Source: Cristatella mucedo (taxonomy: Eukaryota; Bryozoa; Phylactolaemata; Cristatellidae). From it: 64,000 nt of DNA. Positions 1 to 11,124 of this stretch are shown here, piece by piece (position 1 is the first letter of the stretch; every line of letters starts with the position of its first letter). Position numbers and translations under genes: made by a program. A model generated the notes under the pieces. That model ran no database searches. It was not told where the DNA came from and saw only the letters and a program-made list of their open reading frames with translations. The stretch lies in NCBI GenBank assembly GCA_009760855.2, contig WPIO01000117.1, forward strand, positions 144,001 to 208,000, written 5' to 3'.

Positions 1-930
1 CTAGGCCCTGTAGAGGCAAATTTTCTTACGCTAGCAGTCGTAAAGTCGCAGAGCGGAACAGTTGATTTATTGGGCTGAGAAGATCACGTGGCACGAGAAA
101 GCTAAAACTGGTGCATCCGTTTGGGTGCAAGTACACGAGAACCAGTCCACGGCAGTCTGATGGCTCAGAGCGAGACTTTTGCTCATATCCATTTATCAAC
201 GGGGAGTTACCTCAAATGCTCAAATCCAGCAGCTCCTTCAAATAAAGGGACTAGAATCCTCGCATTTATCAACCAACCTTGCGACCACCGTGCACAACAT
301 TAGCTGTACATATATTCTATAGTTTCTTAGTAGCCCTGCCGACGACGATTGAAGCTGAGATCACGTGGCACGAGAAAGCTACTGAGGATTTTCATCTGCG
401 AAGGAAAGACGAGCAGCGTTTTTACGTAGGTGGGGCAAGACCCGAAAGACTTTAAAGTAGGTGGGGCAGGGCAGCAACTATGAAAAATTATTGCGCACAA
501 TAATAGTATCTACTCGTAACGAACTCGATGGTTGTCTCTCGTATACTCATACAGTCGATTTACAGCTGGCATGCTTTCGTCGGTGATGGTTTCAGGGAGT
601 AGGACTGGGGTGAAGGCTCGGCTCGCTGCCTCGCTGCAGGTGGAGGGGAATGCCCCCTTAACCTGGTTTCGTCACTGCCTGCCGATGCTTAATTAGATTA
701 GTCAACTCCAGACAAAGTTAGGGAGTTAAATAGACCTTGAGCCAGACACTGCTGTAACTACTCTTCAAGCTTTAACAGGGATAGAACATAATGAATAATT
801 GTGAGGTTTTTGCGGTGAATAGCTTTGAGGAGCAAGAACTGAGAACCGACGTGACCACCGTCAATGCTTCCTGTAATGTCATTGATTGGAAGGAGCAGAG
901 GAGTTTTGATGGAACGGCGTGGCTTGTCGT
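1..930. other. Unassigned sequence with LINE-X traces
   Basis: No gene is supported. The first ~75 bases weakly resemble the reverse strand of the LINE-X C-terminal region (GGAACAGTTGATTTATTG compared with GGAACAGCTAATTTATTG in better copies). A 24-bp exact direct repeat lies at 81-104 and 358-381. The short open frames here match nothing I recognise. Confidence 0.4.
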
Positions 931-933
931 GTC

Positions 934-2050
934 ATGTATCTCCGTCTGTAACTCCAAAAAGTCATACAGACCATGTGGGTGTTCCACAGCAGTGTTTTGT
1001 ATAGCCCAATCATTGCCTAAGTGGCTTTCTTTACGTATTCGGTAGTCAACAAACTCCGTCTCACGCAACAAAGAGAAAGTGGGAAGCATGGCAGAGTCAC
1101 GAGAGCAGTTGAGGTAGTGAGTAGCATGGAAGTAGCAGCTCAGAACCACTGAAAAGGATGAGCCATAGTCGGCAGTAGGAGACTAGTTGTCCTTGCGTAA
1201 GAATTGTGGAAGCGAGTTCCACAGTCTTGGACCTGCAGAGCTAAAGCTTGTGTCGCCAACGGTCTTTAAGCGGAGGAATGGGACAGCTAATTTATTGTCC
1301 ACACAGGACCTGAGGGCGCGAGCAGGCTGAAACCGACGCAGCAGTTTAGCTAGGTACGAAGGAGCCAAGCCGTGGCGGGCCTTGTGGGTCAGCGTAAGAA
1401 CTTTGCTCTGTATCCGTTGCCCAACCGGCAGCCATCCTAGCTTTTTTAGCAAAGGAGACACGTGCTCAAACTGCTGGGACTTGAAGACTATCCTTGCAGC
1501 CATATTCATAGTCAGTTTCAGTGGCCTTGTAGCTTTCTTTGGTAGCCCATCCAAAAGGGAATTACAATAATCAAGCGAGGAAGAACTAAGGAGCTAGTTA
1601 CATTTTTTGCAAACCACTGTGGGAGACAGCTCCTAATCTTGGATAGGGATCGGACGTGATGGCTAGCTGTAGAAGCAGTCTTCTGAATGAAGCTTTTAAA
1701 ATTGAGGTAGCTGCCGAAAACGACACCTAGATTTTGAGCACGTGGTGATGGTCGCACGATAGCATCACCTATTAGAAGAGCAAAGCCTTTTAATTCAGCC
1801 ACACGCTTAGGGTGTTCTATGAGCAGCAGTTCGGTTTTATCATCATTTAAATTCAGGAAGTTTTCCAACATCCAGGATCAAATATCGGCAAAGGAAGCAT
1901 TCAGTTTCTCTGTTGCCGAAGCAGATTCCGACGGTTTGAATGCCGATTGAAAATTTCCTGATAAACCAGTCTTTGATAAGTGCACCTATACATGTTTTAC
2001 ATGTTTAGCGACATTTGTTCAAGAATCTTGGAAAAAAGAAAGACTAAGAT
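934..2050 (-). mobile_element. LINE-X copy: reverse transcriptase C-terminal half and 3' end
   Basis: Read on the - strand, this gives the thumb/C-terminal part of an L2/CR1-like ORF2. A frame at 1518-1871 contains NFLNLNDDKTELLL and RPSPRAQNLGVVF. It is followed in another frame (1183-1554) by the conserved KARHGLAPSYL and RLWNSLPQFLR blocks. The element ends at about 934 with the LINE-X terminal sequence GTTACAGACGGAGATACAT. The two frames are separated by the 1-nt deletion shared by several LINE-X copies. An upstream RT fragment is joined at about 1947-2050 after an internal deletion. It is a dead, 5'-truncated copy. Confidence 0.85.
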
Positions 2051-3045
2051 TTGCCAATAATTTTCAAGAAACTCAGAATCAAACAAATCAGGCTATGTCT
2101 TGTATGCCATAAGGTGCCTACATAACAGTATTAGTTTGAACGAAATCCTGCATTTGCGTATCAACCCGTAGGACTCTTAGACATGCAACACTTACTCCAC
2201 CAACACTTGCCACTGACCATCAGATGCCCAGTTCTACATTCTGCAAGATTTGCATGAGATTTTTTGAATTCAAAAAGGAACTTGGCGCAGAGATTCAACC
2301 TCCAAGGGTCACTATGCCACGACCAAGCTGCCCGCCTTGGAGTGATCTGGCCAGGCTTTTACCTGGGTGACTTAGTGCAATCAGAGACCGGCTAGTTGAT
2401 TTTATGTAGGCCAGCATGTTGAGCTTGCTGCTGGTGGTGACGAAACGTAGTTTCAAGCTTCAGCTGATGGTCTGAGCCCCACATTGGCCGCCATTCTGCT
2501 GCTAACACTCTAAGCCATCGATCGGTATGCGTTTTCTATAGTCAACAGTAGTAGTCGCAAGTGCTTCATTTGAGTCAGTGACTTATTATTAGAACCTAAA
2601 GACAACGCTAGCTGAGCTGTCTGGCTAGACTTTAGAAATAAATTTGATGTGATCAGAGTGAAAATACGTATTTAAGGGATCTCTTAATTGCTTTACGACC
2701 AACTGATCCGCTAGCCTTGACAAACGAGTGAAATTGGTACTTTTTTACATCAAGTAATAGCTTTTTCGTTCCAATATGTCGCAGATTTATTTCTGTGGAT
2801 ACTGTTATTTCCTAGCTGGCCATATCTCAGAAGTATAGCAAATGGCCATTATTTCCAAAAAACTTTATTATTGTCGCCATGATTAACTTGAAATTTCACA
2901 ATTTTTTGAATAAAAACTGACAAATTCCTGACTTGCGGTTGGCATCAACTAACTAATCAAAATCAACACGTATTTACTCTGAATAATCTAAAATGACCTC
3001 TCGTAGGGTTCAGAAATGAATTGACGTTCTAAATTTGATGCTTTA
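2051..3045. other. No gene seen
   Basis: AT-rich sequence with stops in all frames. No convincing repeat family or coding signal was found. Confidence 0.35.
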
Positions 3046-3720
3046 ATTGTAAATCGTTTCGCGAAGAAGCCCAAAAGCATAGTTCCCCGTCTTGTTTTCG
3101 TTGTAATGTTCGTGGTAATGCCATAAATCGTCTAGTATATCGTGGTAAAATCGCTTGCCTTGCTCGTGCGAGTAAGCTGACATATTCTCCTTGGAATTTT
3201 TTATAAGATGGGCATCGAGGATTTGGACTTTAAGTGAAATTTCGCATCGCATTTGGCTATAGCTCTTTATGGCAACCTGAATCAACTGCTTAAATAAATA
3301 ATAATAATAAATAAATCCTAGCTGATTAAATAGCCTTTTTTTGTATAGCGACAGAAGAGCCTTTACGGCTATCACCACCGCTTGCAGTGGCGATAAAGAA
3401 TCGCTTACTGCAGGAATCAAACCCACGACCTCGGGACCGAGATCGTGAAAGCAACCGCCTTACCTAGTGTGCCATCACGGCTCGTTTTTAGCCCTGCGAT
3501 TGCCCGGCTTAAGCCACGAACCGCTGCAACGAAACGGTTCCAAGCTGCTTCCCCCTGTTGTTTAGTTTCTTGGCGAATTCGTTACACTAAATGGTCTTCT
3601 TTATCTGTGGTCCGATGACAATAAAGAGCTTTGACCTTTGCTTCCAGCCGATATAGAAAGACATGTTGGAGGTACTGATAGCTGCTGACTCATTATCTAG
3701 AGCTGTGAAGAAATTGCTTG
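3046..3720 (-). pseudogene. Degenerate transposon-type protein (SLKxxxLxxHL family), split by a SINE-B
   Basis: The - strand at 3046-3299 encodes MRCEISLKVQILDAHLIKN followed by an HEQGKRFYHDI block. This pattern (C-x-x-SLK-x-x-x-L-x-x-HL, then S-x-E-x-G-x-RF-x-x-DI) is one I know from an abundant, mostly uncharacterised repeat protein of arthropods and cnidarians, usually regarded as transposon-derived. On the other side of the SINE-B insertion (3316-3486), the - strand at about 3490-3660 gives AAWNRFVAAV in one frame and GPQIKK in another, matching the upstream part of the same family. The gene is therefore interrupted, frameshifted and dead. Family assignment is from memory of the motif; a translated search would settle it. 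Confidence 0.5.
3316..3486 (-). mobile_element. SINE-B copy
   Basis: tRNA-derived SINE in reverse orientation. The tRNA-like head, with a B-box-like stretch (GTGGGTTTGATTCC on the - strand), is followed by a body containing GGCGATAGCCGTAAAGGCTC and the tail GGCT-ATTTAATCAGCTAG. It interrupts the degenerate transposon gene. The flanking AATAATAATAAATAAAT may be its simple-repeat end. Confidence 0.75.
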
Positions 3721-5002
3721 ATTAGGAGCAGCCTGGGAAGCACTTGCAGCAGCTCGCAGAAAAGCTCGCCTTCCGAAGGGATACGAGCTTTACCCTCTCG
3801 AGTTTTCGTCCCTACAGAGAAATCGGTCTCTTAGTGACCAGTACCGTTTTTAATCCGTAATAGGGTAGGAGCGCCAAGCTCTGAGCAGTGTGGTGTTGGA
3901 GCGACGGATGATGGAATACGTTGATGCATGGTGGGAGTTGAGCACTCTTGCCAGTTTGACGTTTGGAAGCGTCCACGGTGCAGAAGTTGTACTTGCCTGA
4001 GAGCTGTCCGTCTGCCCGTGCCAAATTCTTAGGATAGTTCAAACTTCATGGCTCTATTTCCGGTGCTGCGTCAGACTTTAGACTTAAAAGAAGAATCCAA
4101 GTTACTAAAAGGATAGTTCAAACATAGCTTGGTGTTGTGCAATAAATTTCGTCGAGTAAGAAACAAACATTCGCCTCGCCATTAGGAGAGCACTTGCAGT
4201 CTTCGCATTTGAAATGAGGGCGATTGCTTGTCTCGATCGCCTGCAGGCAAACAGAAATGCGACTTTCAGGCCTCGCCCGTCTTAAAAGTCGTTATCGCGA
4301 CGGAGTATCTGTATCGCTCTGGTCTTGATAACGTGCCCGCTATGGTCGCATAGTGCATCCACTGGGGGCAAGCGACCTCTGGATGCACTGGATGCCGATC
4401 AAGAAAGCTACTCACTCGTCTCACACTCTGATATGACATTAACAAAAAATTGTGCGTTTAAGGCACCTTTACTATTACACTGTGGATACTGCTCCATAGT
4501 GTGCTGTGATCGCATTTTCATCGCTCTCTCGGGTAGTGAAAGAATGAGTGCTCGATGTGCAAATCTGACGTCCGCGTCGTGCTAAACAGAGAAATCAAAT
4601 AATTTTAACATATTTTGTCTGGACCAAATAAGAAAAGTCTGTACATACAAGTAAATAATTTATATTAAATTTAGTCGCATAGAAATAGGAAAGCACACGA
4701 TATACATAAGGACAAAGGTAAATTGAAATGCGTTACTCGGGGATATCGATCCGATAAATGCAGATTAAAATGCTGTAGGTCGTCGTGGAAGCGTGACAAG
4801 CAATAGTCGGAAAAAATCAGGGTACTAAACATAGACTTGTGTAATTCCCCTAAATTCTAATACAAAGCAGTAAAATCTAAATCTGCAATTACGCGCTCCA
4901 GCTGGGATGGAATATGGTCAAACGCATCCAAGAGCGTCATAATCAATTAATGCAGTTAGTGCATATGGTCGCACAAAAGTTGGAGTCATGTAACTGTAAC
5001 AC

Positions 5003-5035
<33 letters not shown>

Positions 5036-6200
5036 GTATATGTAGAGCAGAAATTTAAAACCAATATAAAAACCCTCTAAATCTGACTGCACCGTTTTTA
5101 AGTCGGCTTTCAGCTTAATCTTGAGCTAAAATAGGCTTTGCTAAGACAACAAGAAAGAGTTAGTAAAGTTCTCGGAATCTTTTTTTTGTTTTTTAAATTA
5201 CGCTAGAATTTTGCATATAAAATAGTTACTACAATTATTGATACGGACAGAATTTAAACCATTTAAGACATTTTTTTAATGTAGGTGAAATGATTCCGTA
5301 TCGGCGTTGCTGCATGACTTGAATAACAGCGGAGCCCACTCTAATACGTTTGCTATAGCGGGATTACATGTGCTTACTGTGTTTATACACCGTATACAGA
5401 TACGCGCATTATGTACGCATATATAAGAGTATATACGCAGGCATAAACCAACTTAATTTTGAATTTAACTGAGTGAAAGTCCGTTCCATATAATTTTGAA
5501 TATGAGTGAGTGGGTGAGTCTGTCCCCAAGCACAAGTCGCCAGCCGATTTCAGGCTTATATTGTACTTTGCGGTATTAATAATATTACTGTGACTGCAAA
5601 GTTATCATGAGCGTCGTCTCCCACAGAGAGCACAGTATAATAACGTGCATAAATAGCTACAGCATGCAATCTCATTCTCGGAATTGAAAGTATTGAATTG
5701 TGCACTGAATTGTGAAATGGTGATGAACAGTCTTTTGATCGTCGTGATATCCAATTATGTATTTGCATGTTGCGGAGATGATCGCTCGGTGGAACTGAGA
5801 TAAGTGAAGTAGTAAGTATTGGTGACGTCCTACTTGGCCTGTCGCATTCCGGGTGCGATGTTTTTACTTACCAGTACGCTTGTATTCGCCGTCTTTAATT
5901 TGTGGATGGAACACCATCGTGTGTAAAAGTCTCGCGCATGTACACAGGCGTGCGTATGCTATGACGGCTCGTGGACACACTCGCTTTAAATTCCCAACTC
6001 ATCATGACCAGACGGCTGGTATAAGGACGGTTGCGATTTCGTGCTCTATTCACACACTATTTAAGCACTTGAACGTATTTCAATGTATCTCCGCTCGTTA
6101 CTCCACAAAGCCACGAGCACTAAGCGGGTGTCACTCTAGAAGGCTTTCAATTGCGAATTCAATTTAGGTGTCTATGCATCTTCAAGAATTCCATTCTAAT
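3721..6200. other. Unassigned AT-rich region
   Basis: No gene is supported. A (TA)n microsatellite lies at about 5003-5032. The short frames here (for example 5853-6167) have no recognisable domain and atypical composition. Confidence 0.35.
5003..5032. repeat. (TA)n microsatellite
   Basis: Uninterrupted alternating TA of about 30 bp. Confidence 0.9.
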
Positions 6201-6204
6201 TCAC

Positions 6205-6625
6205 ATAGAAAGGAGAACGCGAGAAGCAGAGCTGAGTCTGGAGGTCAGTGGAGAGAGTAGGGAGCGTGAAAAAAAGTACGCTGCGTAGGGAGCGTGAGTC
6301 GGCTGTGGGAGATATGTCAATGCATTTGAGCTGTAGAAGCTATCTCCACGTTCTAGAACTTGCAGAGCAACATATTATGTCGTCATCAGTCATTAAATAT
6401 ATGAATCAAACAGCTAATTTATTGCCCATAGAAGACGTGAGGGTGCGAAGAGGTTAAAACTGGCGCAGCAGTTCTGCTAAGGATGATGCAGCCAACCCGT
6501 TGCGGGTCTTGTTGTTGGTCCGAGTAAGAATTATGCTTTATATCAGTGTCTATCGTAGCTCCTCCGGGAAAGCAGACGTACGGCTGTACTTCTTGAATTT
6601 AAAAAAGTGCAGCCATATTCATCAA
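6205..6625 (-). mobile_element. LINE-X fragment, old and divergent
   Basis: The reverse strand retains scattered LINE-X C-terminal blocks: the equivalent of CAGCTAATTTATTG at about 6411, of GGCGCAGCAGTTC at about 6462, and CAGCCATATTCAT at about 6611. It is heavily mutated and has no 3' terminus. Confidence 0.6.
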
Positions 6626-6866
6626 CAGCTCCAGAATGTCTTCCGCAATCGACCGAAGAACAAGGATGGCGGCATATTGACGGCCATCTTGGTTATATGG
6701 GTATATGAACGCACAATCAACCGTGCGACCCTAAATGTTTAAGACGACAGACGATAAATCGTTAGCCATTTGCGACCACGAGAATCCATTCCGAAGGATC
6801 AACTTCTTGTTCAATGTTATAGTACCAAAATTTCTGCCGAAGGGGACCGAGAGCATGCCGCCCTAA

Positions 6867-7018
6867 TTTGGCCCAGCGATTAAGGCGCACGCTCTGACCG
6901 AGGTAAAGGTTATTGTATTTGATGACCGAGATCCTGGGCTAGAGCCCCGTGGCATATGTGAAGCGCCTGAATAGAGACTAGTTTCTCTTATTGCGCTGTA
7001 CAAGTAAATCCTTTATAC
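6867..7018 (+). mobile_element. SINE-A copy
   Basis: The tRNA-like head (TTGGCCCAGCGATTAAGG as A box, GGGCTAGAGCCCC as B box) is followed by the tail GAAGCGCCTGAATAGAGA and GCGCTGTACAAGTAAAT. The tail is shared with LINE-Y. Confidence 0.8.
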
Positions 7019-7640
7019 GCGTACATTTTCCGGCGATATTAGCCGGTGGCAGGTGAGTGCCTTCTACCCTTTGTCACGCCGAAATTGCCATGGTACATGC
7101 AATTTTAGAGTATAAAAATTCGCGTTTGAGCAGAGCTGAGGTTGCATTTAAAATTTCACTGTGGGGCATTATCCGAGCTATGAAATTTACAAGGCATCAA
7201 GCTAAACTGAAAAAGAATCCACATATGATAAGTCACATATAATATAAAAACTCACAAGAATGAACCTCTACAAGCTTCACGCATCTACCGAGGTTCGAAG
7301 TGCAGGGATGCAAGTAGTATCTGATGCAGAGATCGGCTCATTTGTTATCTGTAGACATGTTGCTTCCGGTTTTCACACGGCTAAGATGGGCTTGCATAAT
7401 ATTTTTATTTTTTATGCGGAAGTCATTAGAACATCCGACCTCATTTCCAACGGATTTATCTTTCGCAAACAAATATTTGATTGTCGGACTAATTTTAAAA
7501 GCATTTTCTTGACATTTTCCGTTAAATCGTGAGCCGAAGCTCTGTCAGCACGTTATTACTACGAAATCAAATGATACATTCCATGACATGATTGCTAAGA
7601 CGAAGGAAAAAGGAACCTCTATAGTTTCAAAACGACCTCA
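7019..7640. other. No gene seen
   Basis: AT-rich. Short overlapping frames at 7057-7532 show no known domain and are probably chance. Confidence 0.3.
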
Positions 7641-7644
7641 TGGG

Positions 7645-9135
7645 TAATAAAAATAATAATGATAACAATACATTTGATATGCCACCCTTAGAGAACTCAA
7701 TCTCTTTCTAGGCGCGTTATTTGCTGCTAAAGAAGCATGATCGAATGGTTGGCGGTAACACGCTCAATGGCAACAAGCATAACCTGGCTACAGGGGTGAC
7801 ATGCACAGGGTCAGCGTGCAAATATGGTTAGTGAAAGCATGCACAGTGTCAGAACGCGTAAGCACATAAAGGAATATTTACATTGACCCACTGAATGCTG
7901 TGATAAATAGATGCGCTTTCAGTTACTTTTGAAATTTCTTTAAGTCGGGGGATGTTGTGACGCAAGTCGGATGAGTTCCAGGCTTTGGGAGCATAAGAAC
8001 TTAAGGTATCTAAAGAAGCCCGAATTTTAGCAATGTTATGTAGCTGAAAGTAGGCAGACTTGACTGTGGAGCTAATGTGGTCGTCTAACGAGGGGTCACT
8101 TTGGAACATGACACCTAGATTTCGAGCTGATTCAACAGGAGCTGGCAGAGCCAATTTTGAGCGTCAGCCTTTACAACTTCTGAATCACACTGGGTTTGCC
8201 CATAACTAGCAAGTTAGTTTTATCATCGTTTAGTTTAAGAAAATCTGCTGCCATTCATGTGGGGATATCATCAATACACGCAGCAAGTGATTTGAGAGAA
8301 TTCGAGGTGCTCGAGGGCTGGGAGGGATCAAAGCACAGGTACAATTGAGTGTCATATGCGTAGAAGTGAAAGCCGCCTAGATTGTGCTTGGCAACCACAT
8401 CAGGAAGCGGGAAAGTGTAAGCCGTGAAAAGAACCGGACCTAGCACGGAGCCCTGAGGTACCCCATATTTCAGAGGTACCTCGGATGATCTTTGTACATT
8501 CACGTCAATACTCTGAAGTCTCCCAATGAGATAGGACCTGAACCATTGCAGAGCAGTGCCAATGATGCCTAGGCGAGATGAGAGGCGCTCTAGAAGAACT
8601 TTGTGATCGATAGTATCAAAAGCTACCGAAAGATCGAGCAAAACAAGCAGAGACACTCTACCTATGCCTGCATTCCCAAGTAGGTCGTTGCAAAGCCTAA
8701 GCAATGCTGATTCCGTGGAGTGATTAGCTCTAAAGCCAGACTAGAACTTACTAGCAAAGTTTGAAGTTTCAATATATGAGTTCAAATGGTCCACCACGAC
8801 CAGCTGAAGACAGTGTCTGCATCCGCAAGCATACAAAAGAAAAGTCACACCGACAATGAGAAAATGCTATGAGGAATAAGTGGCTTTTATTAACTTGTTA
8901 AGCGCCTTTAAGTCAGAAGATGCCGTGAAATTAGTTACAGCATCTAGAGCCTAACTAACTACGGGCTTGGTCTCCACAAGATTTGAGGTTGTTTCGAGGC
9001 CTAGCTAACCGACTTCAGTAAGGAGAGCTAGTGGTAAGAAGCATGGACTAATTGGGAAGTAGTTTGGATAGGTGAGCTGGAGAAAGAGTGTGGGACCTAA
9101 AATTAGTGACAAAACTTTGAAGTCGATAAGCTGCT
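7645..9135 (-). mobile_element. LINE-Y copy with reverse transcriptase fragment
   Basis: The 3' end lies at about 7645, with the AT-rich tail and hairpin sequence TAGAGAACTCAATCTC. A frame at 8255-8704 on the - strand encodes the RT palm: [33 protein letters not shown] and the catalytic motif as FYAYDTQLYL, where the usual YADD is changed to YAYD, so activity is lost. Downstream pieces at 7849-8154 carry ESARNLGVMF and the thumb. A second, more divergent LINE-Y 3' piece follows at about 8800-9135. The copy is frameshifted and 5'-truncated. Confidence 0.85.
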
Positions 9136-9136
9136 C

Positions 9137-9308
9137 GATGGAGCCGTGATGGCACACTAGGTAAAGCGGTGGCTTTTCACGACCTCAGTCCCGAGGTCGT
9201 GGGTTCGAATCCTGTGGTGGGCAATCCTTTATTGCCACTGCAAGCGGTGGCGATAGCTGTAAAGGCTCTGCTATCTCTTTACAAAAGATTCTATTAAATC
9301 AGCTAGAA
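9137..9308 (+). mobile_element. SINE-B copy, well preserved
   Basis: The head GAGCCGTGATGGCACACTAG (A-box region) and the B box GGTTCGAATCC lie within GTCGTGGGTTCGAATCC. The body is CACTGCAAGCGGTGGCGATA and the tail ends ATTAAATCAGCTAG. It is inserted at the end of a LINE-Y fragment. This is the clearest forward copy and a useful reference for the family. Confidence 0.85.
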
Positions 9309-9999
9309 TAAAGAGCTAGCGAGGGTCGGTGAGAAATCGTTCCAGCGTGGTAATTGCGATGCTTATTTTGGATCAGACACGATTTGTATGGGGTCTGACT
9401 GGCAGGAATTCAGTTTACGAGTGAAAAAAGAAGCCCTTGCATTTCCAAGCTTCCGGGTTAGACATTGAGAAAATAAATTTATTATTTACGATTAAATATA
9501 TATTTATATTTACATTATATTTATATATTCATTATTCTTTCTTTAGAACAGTTGGGATCAGACCCAGTCCTCTTGAAGCGGTGTTCAAGCCTGTGCTGTA
9601 AAAGCGCACAGGCTGAAGTTTTTTGGTAAATAGAGAGGATTCTCTATGACTCCACGTCCTCGGGCTAAATGCAAAGGAGCTAATCTACTAATCGAGAAAA
9701 CGTATACGTTTTGTGCTTACTGCATCAATCGAGGCTACCGAGGCTGTCACGGAGTCTTTTTTTGGCAGGTTGCAGATCGAAAAGACCCGCATCGCATGTA
9801 GATTTAAAAAACTAAAAAAAATAATAAAAATTAAAAAGTAATTAAAAATTAAAAAACTGCTGAGCGTCAATGTTTTGTAACTGTGTACGTCTCTTGACCA
9901 AATCGATGCTGCCCTGCATATTCGACGCAACAGGAGCAGTAAGCGAGATTGAGCAATGGTCAAATGATAAGTGGGCGCACAATACGATCAGTCGTGCAA
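9309..9999. other. No gene seen
   Basis: AT-rich, with TTTATATT-type low complexity at 9480-9540 and 9800-9860. No coding signal. Confidence 0.35.
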
Positions 10000-10560
10000 A
10001 CATCCTATGTGATCGCGAGATCTATAATATGGCCACCGATAAGAGTCGGATGGCTAACGTCTTGGACTAAGCCGGAGTCAGAAGTCCGAAGTTCTGACAT
10101 ACAGACAGCCAAGAAATGAGTGGACCTTAGTGTTACACCAAGGTCATCAACTTGAATTTTAGTCTCAGCAATCAATCGCGACCAGTGACCCACAGGAACA
10201 TTGTCACGAAGAACGCTGAGAAAGTCTTCCATAAACTAGGGTAGACAGTGAGAAAGGGGTAGGTGGATCGGTAGATGGTCGTCGGTAGATGAGAGGCAAG
10301 GTTTTGAAAGTGATCTTGTAGCAACTGATTCAAACAACAACCAGTTGGAAACTCTGCAAATCGCATCTCCAAGTGATTAACAAACTACTACCGAAACCCC
10401 AGCCACCCACCTTGTCAGACCGTATGGTCTGTTTTCAGACACGAAGCTGCTAGAACAGGGCGTCATTCGTGTCTCAGCTAGCAGAAATGCATCGAGCTTC
10501 CTTGGGGTAAAACTGGTCGTGAATAAGTAGGCCCTTGGTTTTCAGTGAGCAGACGTATAG
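10000..10560 (-). mobile_element. LINE endonuclease-domain fragment
   Basis: The - strand at about 10560 to 10000 reads as a broken APE-type endonuclease of a non-LTR retrotransposon. Near the N-terminus are SVKNKGLLIHDQF and LLAETRMTPC; near the C-terminal end are DSGLVQDVSHPTLIGGHIID and LAIT, the equivalent of the usual HxxGHxLDLVI block. Several stops and frameshifts are present. It does not match the LINE-X endonuclease at 62 kb closely, so it may be LINE-Y or a third family. Confidence 0.65.
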
Positions 10561-11124
10561 CAGGCGGAGTTTAGCATTCGAAATTGCATTTCCGGCAAAG
10601 CACGAGAGACGATTCGCGTGGAGAAGAAAACGCCGCGCCGAATGGATGCACGTTGAGCTTCTTTTTAACTGCCGCCGAATCTCAGGATACGATAACGTCA
10701 GTCATTGGGGGCTACGGGTCATGGACGCGTACAAGCTGCATCATGTTCTACGACAGATTTGAGGTATAGGATAGGAGTATGCATAGAGTCACCACAAGAC
10801 GACCGAAATCAGATGAGCACGTGCCCACCCTCTTGCTGAAGGTCATAGCAGTAGGGCATATTTATTAATTCGAATTAGGATAGCAGTACAAGCGGAAACT
10901 TATCCCAGTGTCAGCACTTGGTGAAGTCACAGAAGAGGAATGAGGGAAACTAAGAGTGCATGGTCAGATTAAAAATGAATTCAGATGAATTTAAAGTTCT
11001 GCTCGGAGCCGAAGCAGAAGGGAAGTGGTCTTGTAGTTGCACAGTTGACAAAGACAAGTTTTCTAGTGAAGAGAAAGATTTAACGAAGACCGAATGGTCC
11101 AGTCATTCGGTGTGAAGTAAAGGT
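10561..11124. other. No gene seen
   Basis: Unassigned sequence. Frames at 10535-10769 are short and lack recognisable motifs. Confidence 0.3.

Noticed and set aside
9137-9225. tRNA gene
   Set aside because: Only A- and B-box-like sequences are present, with no cloverleaf acceptor pairing, and the same unit recurs with a SINE body and tail.
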